Both the position numbers and the translations under genes were made by a program. Positions 1 through 6,700 of a stretch of DNA of 14,173 bases are shown piece by piece. This DNA is from Lachnospiraceae bacterium (lineage in GTDB: Bacteria > Bacillota > Clostridia > Lachnospirales > Lachnospiraceae): NCBI GenBank assembly GCA_009774155.1, contig VSNE01000034.1, forward strand, positions 1 through 14,173, in the 5' to 3' direction. The notes under the pieces are model-generated. The model was given only the letters and a program-made list of their open reading frames with translations. It was not told the origin of the DNA and did not search any database. Numbering within the stretch: the first letter of the stretch is position 1; the number at the start of each line of letters is the position of its first letter.

Positions 1-264
1 ATAATAATATTGACTATAATACTTGTAAAAATAATTCTTAATTCTAAAAAGTTAAACTTAGAATATGAAAAAGAACTAAATGTATCATTAAACGATAAAA
101 TAACCAATTTAGATGCAATTAGAAAAATTAAAAACGGAAAAATACTCACAAAAAAGAAAAAAATCAATACTACTAAAATAAGGAAAATAAAAGTAACTTT
201 TGAAGTTGAAGATTATTTTAAAAAGAAAAAATATGACTATAAAGGATCTGGCTGCCTTATATGA
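1..264 (+). CDS. AT-rich partial open frame of unknown function, open at the left edge
   Basis: This frame is open from base 1 (frame 1) to a TGA at 262-264, giving about 87 codons, with a possible TTG start at 10. Bases 1-232 are about 18% GC by hand count. In such AT-rich DNA a stop is expected every ten or so codons, so a run of about 77 stop-free codons suggests that the AT-rich part is, or was, coding. The product is rich in Lys, Ile and Asn and has no motif I recognise. The last ten or so codons run into normal-GC sequence that belongs, in another frame, to the next gene, so the true 3' end of this frame is probably lost at a junction near 225-245. It could be the tail of a gene in an AT-rich mobile element, a piece of foreign DNA joined by recombination or assembly error, or non-coding AT-rich DNA that is open by chance. 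Confidence 0.25.
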   Translation: MIILTIILVKIILNSKKLNLEYEKELNVSLNDKITNLDAIRKIKNGKILTKKKKINTTKIRKIKVTFEVEDYFKKKKYDYKGSGCLI

Positions 265-796
265 AAAACAGACCAACAATAAAATGTCCCGCCAGAATCT
301 GACTCAGAGACTGAAACGGGACAATTTTCCAGAGCAGGATATGCACATCATTGCCGCTCTGCTGGGATATCGCGTGTCTGTTCAGTTGACTCCGGCCGCG
401 GTACCGCTGCCGGAATTTGTCCGCGCGGCTTCCGCCGCTCCCGAACGGTCTGCCGCTCCCGCGCAGAACCCCGGGCCTGTTCCCGATGCCGTCAATGTCC
501 CATCCCCTCATGAGCCTGCCGCATCTTCATCAGCCTCCTATGGTTCCTCCTCCATGACCTTTCAGATTCCGGATGCTTTCCGGAAGAACAAAACGCAGGG
601 GGAAATAAATCCTTTTACGGGAGAAGAATATTTGACCAACACCGTGCGCCGCCATCCGGATATGGAGGAGTTTGTTCAGGTATATGATCAGAGTACGCAC
701 ACCTGGTCGGATGTACAGGAGGATTATTTCTGGGAATTCCAGGAGAGAAAAAAACAGATGATGGGCAAAGACTACCAGGCCCCGATTCTTATTTAA
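200..796 (+). CDS. Small helix-turn-helix DNA-binding protein with Pro/Ala/Ser-rich linker
   Basis: Unnamed protein of 198 aa from a TTG at 200, or 187 aa from the ATG at 233. Residues about 5-58 read like an XRE/Cro-type helix-turn-helix: a basic first helix (LKIILKRKN), then MTIKDLAALYEK, a recognition-helix-like SRQNLTQRLKRDNF and a closing MHIIAALLGYRVSVQ. The XRE fold needs the first helix, which lies upstream of the ATG, so I prefer the TTG at 200. AAGGA at 180-184 precedes that start with a long gap; the ATG at 233 has only a poor AAAGAAA. Residues about 65-115 are a low-complexity Pro/Ala/Ser linker. A conserved-looking C-terminus follows (NPFTGEEYLTNTVRRHPDM, then VYDQ and EDYFWEFQERKK). 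The helix-turn-helix suggests a transcriptional regulator; the target is unknown. The coding DNA changes abruptly from AT-rich to about 55% GC right at the ATG at 233, so the N-terminal residues may not be native. Confidence 0.7.
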   Translation: MKLKIILKRKNMTIKDLAALYEKQTNNKMSRQNLTQRLKRDNFPEQDMHIIAALLGYRVSVQLTPAAVPLPEFVRAASAAPERSAAPAQNPGPVPDAVNVPSPHEPAASSSASYGSSSMTFQIPDAFRKNKTQGEINPFTGEEYLTNTVRRHPDMEEFVQVYDQSTHTWSDVQEDYFWEFQERKKQMMGKDYQAPILI

Positions 797-813
797 ACAA
801 GCGTTGTAAAGCT

Positions 814-876
814 CTGCCGCAAAATACGGGTATCTGTTTTGGATTCCTGCATTTTGCAGCGGCAGATCTCTTTTTG
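814..876 (+). terminator. Hairpin terminator after the helix-turn-helix gene
   Basis: CTGCCG-CAAAAT (814-825) pairs with ATTTTG (851-856) and CGGCAG (860-865), with a three-base CAG bulge and a 25-base loop, followed by TCTCTTTTT (867-875). It lies 17 bases after the upstream stop codon and just before the stop of the convergent SASP gene. The T-run favours termination on the plus strand. The same stem could act more weakly on minus-strand transcripts. Confidence 0.6.
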
Positions 877-877
877 G

Positions 878-1078
878 TTAGCCCTCCTGCCCGCTTTTTT
901 CCAGCGCCTTCCTCCTTCGGCTGATCATCCCGCCGATTCGTCCGGTCTCTCTGGAAGACAGCGCCTTCCAGCCGCCTTCTCTCACTTTATCAAGCAGCCC
1001 TAATTCTTCTGCAATCTCATATTTCAGTCTGTCATGGGGTTCCAGCTTTTCAAAATCAAGATTTTTATTTTCTTCCAT
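878..1078 (-). CDS. Small acid-soluble spore protein, alpha/beta type
   Basis: The product has 66 aa, a normal size for this family. Alpha/beta-type SASPs coat forespore DNA, protect it from UV and chemical damage, and are degraded by the germination protease GPR as an amino-acid source. The sequence shows the GPR recognition site in LKYEIAEELGLLDKV (cleavage expected between E21 and I22) and the second conserved DNA-binding block SSRETGRIGGMISRRR (about 42-56). The N-terminal dozen residues are acidic and variable. The start is fixed by a strong AAAGGAG ribosome-binding site about nine bases upstream. The gene stands alone, convergent with the upstream regulator gene and divergent from the methyltransferase, and a sigma-G-like promoter lies in front of it. 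It matches the clostridial type of the family, in which GWK(S/A)L replaces the Bacillus-style residues. I do not assign a specific ssp letter. Confidence 0.85.
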   Translation of the reverse strand: MEENKNLDFEKLEPHDRLKYEIAEELGLLDKVREGGWKALSSRETGRIGGMISRRRKALEKSGQEG

Positions 1079-1104
1079 ATTTTTACACTCCTTTCTTTTA
1101 AATG

Positions 1105-1133
1105 GAGTATAACCAGATTTCTACGCCTTATAC
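1105..1133 (-). promoter_or_regulatory. Sigma-G-like forespore promoter for the SASP gene
   Basis: On the minus strand GTATA (1129-1133) is followed after 17 bases by TATACTC (1105-1111). Compared with the Bacillus sigma-G pattern (GMATR, 17-18 bases, CATNMTA), each box has one or two mismatches, but spacing and position fit, about 26 bases upstream of the start codon. TATACT could also serve sigma-A. Alpha/beta SASP genes are classic sigma-G targets, which supports the assignment. Confidence 0.4.
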
Positions 1134-1240
1134 CTCATTTTGCTTTCTTTCCATATGAACGGGCCTGATAAAGACGATGCATCTATGGCTGTGTTGTCCT
1201 TATCCGCAGAGACCGCATTCTCCCTTCCGCAGAACGATTC

Positions 1241-1269
1241 TTGACAAGCGGCAAGAAAACCGATACACT
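1241..1269 (+). promoter_or_regulatory. Sigma-A promoter for the rRNA methyltransferase gene
   Basis: A perfect -35 box TTGACA (1241-1246) is followed after exactly 17 bases by TACACT (1264-1269), which matches TATAAT at four of six positions. Transcription would begin near 1276, leaving a leader of about 100 bases before the start codon at 1377. The region 1134-1240 between this promoter and the SASP promoter shows no further feature. Confidence 0.7.
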
Positions 1270-1287
1270 TTTCCATAGACAGATATC

Positions 1288-1340
1288 CTGCAGTCAGTAA
1301 ACAGAGCGACAGACACGCTTGTTTTCCCTGTTGTCTGCAG
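1288..1340 (+). promoter_or_regulatory. Structured 5' leader (nested hairpins) before the methyltransferase
   Basis: Within the predicted leader, CTGCAG at 1288-1293 can pair with CTGCAG at 1335-1340. Inside it, AAACA (1299-1303) plus AGCG (1305-1308) pairs with CGCT-TGTTT (1316-1324) around a 7-base loop, with a single bulged G at 1304. The structure ends 27 bases before the AAGAGG ribosome-binding site (about 1366-1371). There is no long T-run, so it is not an ordinary terminator. It could be a regulatory or stabilising leader element, or chance. It matches no riboswitch class I can name. Confidence 0.3.
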
Positions 1341-1376
1341 ACATACATATTTACAATAAACAGAAAAGAGGATTTT

Positions 1377-2579
1377 ATGTACCATACAGTCATAACCTTA
1401 AAAAAGGGAGAGGGCCGCTCCATAAAAGCAGGCGGCATGTGGATTTATGATAATGAAATTGCCAGTGTTATGGGCTCATTTCAGAATGGAGATCTGGTAG
1501 CCGTCCATGACTTTGACGGTTATTTTATGGGGTATGGTTTTATTAATATACATTCTAAAATCCGAGTAAGGCTTATGTCACGCAAAAAGGAGCATATCAT
1601 CGACAAAGCTTTTCTGGAACGCAGAATAAGAAATGCCTGGGAATACCGCAAAACTACCTGCGATACCGGATGCTGCCGTATCATATTCGGTGAAGCGGAT
1701 TTTCTCCCGGGTCTGATCGTAGATAAGTTTTCCGACGTATTGGTAGTGGAATCTCTGGCTCTGGGCATTGATCGGCTGAAACCGCAGATTCTGGATATCT
1801 TAAAGCAGGTTCTTGCAGAGGACGGTATAAAAATCCGGGGAATTTATGAGCGGAGCGACGCCAAAGTCCGCGAACAGGAAGGTATGGAACGCTTTAAGGG
1901 ATTTATCGGAGACCCCTTTGATACGAAAGTAGAAATTGTAGAAAATGGGGTCCGTTATATCGTAGATGTGCAGGATGGTCAGAAAACCGGCTTCTTTCTG
2001 GATCAAAAATACAACCGGCTTGCCATTCAGCGGCTTTGCAGGGGAAAAAGGGTGCTGGACTGCTTCACCCATACAGGTTCCTTTGCGCTGAATGCTGCAG
2101 CAGCCGGTGCCTCCAACGTGCTGGGAATTGATGCTTCCGAATTCGGCTGCAGACAGGCAGAGGAAAATGCCCGTCTAAACGGCTTGTCAGATCGGGTATC
2201 CTTCCGGCGCGCAGATGTATTCGAGCTTCTTCCGGAGCTGGAAAAGCAGGGGGAATCCTATGATATCGTTATCCTTGATCCTCCCGCTTTTACCAAGTCC
2301 CGCAGCTCCGTAAAAAATGCAGTCAAGGGCTATCGTGAAATCAATTTTCGGGGTATGAAGCTTGTGAAGGACGGCGGCTATCTGGCCACCTGCTCCTGTT
2401 CACACTTCATGGAGCCTGAACTGTTCGCAAAAACGCTCCGGGAGGCTGCCCGCAAGGCCCACAGACGTCTCCGACAGGTAGAGTTCTGCACCCAGTCCTG
2501 CGATCACCCTATTCTCTGGTCTGCTGACCAGTCCTACTATCTGAAATTTTACATCTTTCAGGTGTGCGAGGAATTGTAG
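1377..2579 (+). CDS. rlmI: RlmI-family class I SAM-dependent 23S rRNA methyltransferase
   Basis: The 400-aa product matches the length of E. coli RlmI (396 aa), which makes m5C1962 in 23S rRNA. The N-terminus (about 1-75) reads as the PUA RNA-binding domain, starting with HTVITLKKGEGRSIKAGGMW and containing the NGDLVAVHDFDGYFMGYGF strand pattern. The central part has the family signature DGQKTGFFLDQ near residue 200. The Rossmann methyltransferase follows: SAM-binding motif I VLDCFTHTGSF (226-236), acidic D in NVLGIDAS, motif IV ILDPPAF (about 299-305), and CSCSHF (339-344) holding the cysteine expected to be the m5C nucleophile. An AAGAGG ribosome-binding site five bases upstream supports the ATG. 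The gene is monocistronic with its own promoter. RlmI homologues in Firmicutes are poorly tested, so the exact rRNA position is inferred from the family. Confidence 0.85.
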   Translation: MYHTVITLKKGEGRSIKAGGMWIYDNEIASVMGSFQNGDLVAVHDFDGYFMGYGFINIHSKIRVRLMSRKKEHIIDKAFLERRIRNAWEYRKTTCDTGCCRIIFGEADFLPGLIVDKFSDVLVVESLALGIDRLKPQILDILKQVLAEDGIKIRGIYERSDAKVREQEGMERFKGFIGDPFDTKVEIVENGVRYIVDVQDGQKTGFFLDQKYNRLAIQRLCRGKRVLDCFTHTGSFALNAAAAGASNVLGIDASEFGCRQAEENARLNGLSDRVSFRRADVFELLPELEKQGESYDIVILDPPAFTKSRSSVKNAVKGYREINFRGMKLVKDGGYLATCSCSHFMEPELFAKTLREAARKAHRRLRQVEFCTQSCDHPILWSADQSYYLKFYIFQVCEEL

Positions 2580-2585
2580 GAGGAA

Positions 2586-2655
2586 GGAAAGCCGAAAAAG
2601 CGGCGCAAATAAAGGCTTTCCGGAAGCTTATGTAAAGTATTCGGAAAGCCTGTTT
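2586..2655. terminator. Terminator region between convergent genes, with alternative stems
   Basis: Three copies of one 8-base arm occur here: GGAAAGCC (2586-2593), GGCTTTCCG (2614-2622) and CGGAAAGCC (2642-2650). The middle copy can pair with either neighbour. On the minus strand the 2614-2622/2642-2650 stem is followed by TTTATTT (complement of 2607-2613), a good intrinsic terminator 40 bases after the stop of the unknown gene. On the plus strand the same stem is followed only by TGTTTGG, so it should terminate the methyltransferase transcript less well. Confidence 0.6.
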
Positions 2656-2689
2656 GGATATCGTTTCCTGCAAAGTTACCAGTATCTAT

Positions 2690-3628
2690 TTATTCCGCGC
2701 AATTACTTTTTTCCTCAATATTTTCTGCTGCCGGCAGGTTTCCGCTTATTTCTTTCCACTGCTCTGATGTGGGAAATAATAAGGTATTACTTTCATTCTT
2801 TGTAATAGCATGATGTATTTCCATTCCCTTATCCAGTAATTCCACCATCATATCAAAACATAATTGGGCCCTCGCCTGCTCCTCCGGATCTAATTTCCCG
2901 CTTAATTCTCCAATGTATTTATTAGTTAAAGCTTCTGTCATCTTTTGGTGGGCTTCGCTCATACTTTCGATAAGCTTATTGTCAATCTCCATACGCCTGT
3001 ACTCTGCTTCCTGCTTCTGACAGTTTTTCTTATGTGACAGAATTTTTATACAATTATCAACGAACTTTGCAAATATATGTAATAACGAGGCCGCAGCGGC
3101 TCCACGAATCCCAAATTCAATCCATGTCGAGCCTAAGTCTATTTTCCTATATTCAATCACCGCGTCACATTTATTAAGAAATGGAGACTGTTTCATGATT
3201 TTATTAAAATCATTTAAATTCTTTGTTATAGAAGAAAAATCCCTTTGATCCGGAACCTTTATATCAAATCCTACATATTCTTCATCCGCATAACCATAAC
3301 CTTCACATACATTAACAATTGTTTCCAACTGTACCAAGAGATCTCTAAAGCCCCTCATTAATTGACTTTTTTCGTTTGAAGTGTAACGATAATTAATTGC
3401 TTTTTCAATAGTCATTAATCCTTTGAGTTCATCAAGAGTAGGCTTCAGAACGTTAACTTGTCCAAGCATTTCAAATTCCTGCAATATATATTTCAAAATC
3501 CCCTTATCATCATTTATAATATACTGTCCCGTTTCCCTATCTTTCTCTTGAAATAATTCCTTCACATTCATCTCGGGAATCTTTTTCATATATTCAACAC
3601 AAATAGAATATACTTCTCGCAATCTCAT
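2690..3628 (-). CDS. AT-rich orphan gene, protein of unknown function
   Basis: I do not recognise this 312-aa protein. The start at 3628 is chosen because GAGGGG sits seven bases before that ATG; the longer frame to 3700 would use sequence upstream of the promoter -10 box. It begins MRLREVYSICVEYMKK and is largely charged and helical. The stretch from about 122 (FDIKVPDQRDFSSITKNLND) to about 190 reads as a distinct domain with QSPFL and DLGSTWIEFGIRG. A hydrophobic segment at about 169-197 (GIRGAAAASLLHIF onward) may be a buried or membrane-associated helix, followed by a Lys/Glu-rich coiled-coil-like stretch (about 198-238). There is no signal peptide. The gene is visibly AT-richer than its neighbours (sampled 60-base lines are 25-40% G/C, against 60% or so in addA), uses many AT-ending codons, and has its own promoter and terminator. 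This suggests horizontal acquisition. A cargo or defence role is conceivable but unsupported. Confidence 0.7.
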   Translation of the reverse strand: MRLREVYSICVEYMKKIPEMNVKELFQEKDRETGQYIINDDKGILKYILQEFEMLGQVNVLKPTLDELKGLMTIEKAINYRYTSNEKSQLMRGFRDLLVQLETIVNVCEGYGYADEEYVGFDIKVPDQRDFSSITKNLNDFNKIMKQSPFLNKCDAVIEYRKIDLGSTWIEFGIRGAAAASLLHIFAKFVDNCIKILSHKKNCQKQEAEYRRMEIDNKLIESMSEAHQKMTEALTNKYIGELSGKLDPEEQARAQLCFDMMVELLDKGMEIHHAITKNESNTLLFPTSEQWKEISGNLPAAENIEEKSNCAE

Positions 3629-3656
3629 AACCATACCCCTCATACATTTTTCTTTA

Positions 3657-3685
3657 ATTTTATACCAAATTTTCCCATCATTCAA
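3657..3685 (-). promoter_or_regulatory. Sigma-A promoter of the AT-rich orphan gene
   Basis: On the minus strand TTGAAT (3680-3685) is separated by 17 bases from TAAAAT (3657-3662), each matching four to five consensus positions. The start of transcription would be near 3650, about 20 bases before the chosen ATG. It shows that the gene need not depend on read-through from addA. Confidence 0.5.
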
Positions 3686-3740
3686 CAAAAGACAGCACAA
3701 AAACCGCCGCCCGCAGACAGCGACCTGCTCCTGATTATGG

Positions 3741-3764
3741 AAAATAACCGGCGCAGAGCGCGGA
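3741..3764 (-). terminator. Weak possible terminator after addA
   Basis: On the minus strand a short GCGC-TCT-GCGC hairpin (3751-3761) is followed by CGG and TTATTTT (complement of 3741-3747), about 40 bases after the addA stop. The stem is only four to five base pairs, so some read-through into the AT-rich gene is likely. I see no better terminator in 3686-3798 and no other feature there. Confidence 0.25.
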
Positions 3765-3798
3765 AAATGGCAGAACCGGCTTTTGACAATTCTTACAG

Positions 3799-6700
3799 CT
3801 ACACCGGAATTACTCTTCCAAGGGCAAAGGAATAAATCAGCCGCTCCTTTACCCTTTTCCCGGTCGTCATCTGAAGCGCTTTCTCATAATATTCCAATTG
3901 CGTGCGGTATTTTTCTGCCAGCTCCTCCGCCCGCAGCACCCTGTCAGTTTTATAATCCAGAACTACAATTTCATCGTCCTCATAGAAAAATGCATCAATA
4001 ATTCCCTGAATCAGCACCGGTTCCCCCGAAGCCGAAGCATCCACCTCTGTTCCAGGAAGTCCTATGACAAAAGGCCGTTCCCGAAACAGCTCTCCTCTCT
4101 CCTTTGCCTTCTGCATCCTTACGGCAAGTCTGCTCTCTGCAAATCTCAGAAAATCCGACGGGCGCACGGCATTTTTCTCCTCTTCTGTCACTTTTCCAAG
4201 CTCCACAAGACGAAGAAGCTCTTCCTCCACCTGCGGCAGCTCTGTCATATCTGAAAAGTCCATCCATTCCATGATCGTATGATAGATGGTTCCCCTCGCG
4301 GCTCCGCTCTTTTCTTCCGTCTTCTCAATAAACTGGGGAATCAGAGGAATAATATCCGATTCCGGATACAGCTCCTCCCCACCGTCCGACTCTTCCTGTA
4401 TCCGCAGCTTTTTAAGCTCCGTAACACTGTATTTCTGCTTCGTCCTCTGTTCCTGATTCCAGGAATACTCCCAGGACAGACAGTTTTTTACCTGATCGTA
4501 CAGCTCTGCATCCCTGCTCCCAAACCATATGACTTTTTGCATATCATCCCGGGACAAAGCGCTCTCTATCTGTTCCTGTACTGCATTTTTAACGATTTCC
4601 TCCAAAGATGCCCGCACTCGTCTCAGGCTGCTGCCCTGCGCGCTTCTCCCGGAAAGCACCCACTCAAGACAGCAGTCCGCGCCGGCCATCTGAAGAAATA
4701 AAGGCTTCTCTTCCCCGTCCGCTCCCGGTTCACTTAAAAGCCGTTCCTTTGCCATTCCGGTCAGTATCAGCTTTTCCCTGGCGCGGGTCATGGCAACATA
4801 CAGTATCCGCAGTTCCTCTCCCAAACTGTCCAGAAGATTCTGACGCCGGATAAACTGCTTCAGCAATGTGGGCCTGCGCATCCGGCTCTCCAAATCCACA
4901 TAATCCAGGCCGATCCCATACTTATTGTGGAACACAGCCTTGTCCCGGCTCTCCTGCCGATTAAAGCTTTTCCCCATGCCTGCCGCAAAAACCACCGGAA
5001 ACTCCAGGCCCTTACTATGATGAATGCTCATAATCCGTACTGCCGCTTTGCCGGCGCCGGAAATATCTGCTTCTCCGAAATCCATCTGATATTTCTGCAT
5101 CCGTTCTATATACCGGATAAAGTGAAACAGCCCATGATAGCTGATTTTCTCATAATCCTGAGCCTTCTGAAGCAGCATTTCCACATTGGCAAGGCGCTGC
5201 TCCCCGCCCGGCAGCGCACATACCTCATCCAGGAATCCGGTTTCCGTCAGAATCTGCCAAAGCAGTTCATGAATCGATGTACAGGCTGCCTGTCTCCGGT
5301 ATCGCTCTATTTGTCCATAAAATACAGACAGACGTCTCCTAAGCTCCTCGTCGGGGCCATCTTCCAAATACCTTCTGCATGCTCCCGCATATCCTTCCTC
5401 CGGAAACGCCGCCTTTATCATCGCCATCTCTTCCGACGTGAATCTTCCCAGCATACTGTGCATAGCTGCCGCCAGGGGTATCTCCTGGGTCGGATTATCC
5501 AGCACTTTAAGGTAAGAAAGAAGTATCTCCACCTCCATAGTCCCAAAATATCCTTCCCTGGACTGAGCGCTTGCCGGAATTCCCTCCTCCTGCAGGACGC
5601 GCACGAAGGTCTCGCTCCATCCCGACATCGTCCGAAGCAGAATCACAATATCACCGGGAGTTATCTGCCGCAGTCCGCCCTTGTCAGACACTTGATCCTC
5701 CGCAAGCATCCTGCGAATCCGGGCCGCAATCAGATGGGCCTCCGCCTCCTGCTTCGTCCAGCTGCATTCCGGACGCAGTTCCTCCCATTCCTCCTGGGAA
5801 AGAAGTAAAAGCTCCGCTTCACATGCCTCATTTTCCGGATAAGAGGCGCCTGCCCTTAATACCGCTGCTTCATCATAATCAATGCCTCCCAGCTCCCGGC
5901 GCATAATCCTTTCAAATATTTCATTGACCGGACGAAGCACCTCTGTGCGGCTCCTGAAATTCTGATGCAGATCAATGCGTATCCCCTCTTCCCCATCCTC
6001 ATACAGACTGTATTTCTGAAGAAACAGCCCCGGCTCTGCCCGGCGGAACCGATAAATGCTCTGCTTCACATCCCCGACCATAAACCTGTTGTCCCTGCCT
6101 CTTCGTTTTCCGCAGATGCTGTTCAAAATGGCCTCCTGAACCAGATTGCTGTCCTGGTACTCGTCCACCATAATCTCCGCAAAATAATCCGCAAATACAT
6201 CTGCCGCCTCGGATGGAACCAGCTCACCATCCTCCTCTCTGGTCAGAATGCGCAAAGCCAGATGCTCCTGATCGGAAAAATCCAGGATATTCTGCTTCCG
6301 CTTCTTCTCCTCCAGCCGTTCCATAAATCTAAGAGTCAGCTCTACATAGGTTCTGACATTCCCGCCGGTCCTGCGCATCTGTTCCATAACAGCCTCACCC
6401 GAAAGTGAAAAATACTGCTTTACCAGCGCCTTGCATGCATCCTTCACATCATTCCGAATCTGCATAACCTGGCCGCACAGCGCATCATCCGCTTCTGCCA
6501 TAGCCTTTGAGCGGCGGCTGGGAAGCCTCTGCCATCTCACCTCTGTCGCTGTTTCTTCAAACTCCTCTATACTTCCGCATTCCATCAGCGATACCAGAAA
6601 ATCTTCATCCGATCTCAGCGCTTCTTCATAGGGAAGGGGACCCGACGGAGAGAGGGCAATCATTTCTGCTCTCCTGATCTGCTTTAAGCAGTCTCCGGCT

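Noticed and set aside
1121..1438. Minus-strand frame of 105 aa across the methyltransferase promoter
   Set aside because: It spans the divergent promoter region and the start of the methyltransferase; there is no coding signature or ribosome-binding site.
3629..3700. N-terminal extension of the AT-rich orphan gene to 3700
   Set aside because: The extra codons include the promoter -35 and -10 boxes and are not preceded by a ribosome-binding site, whereas the ATG at 3628 has GAGGGG at ideal spacing.
3737..3835. Plus-strand 32-aa frame beginning MENNRRRARKMAEP
   Set aside because: It overlaps the 3' end of addA on the other strand, has no ribosome-binding site and matches nothing recognisable. 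It might be a gene remnant at the edge of the AT-rich insertion, but the evidence is too thin.
4927..5808. Long plus-strand open frame (293 aa) antisense to addA
   Set aside because: It lies wholly opposite addA, whose helicase motifs are intact; its composition is that of a shadow frame with no initiation signal or domain.
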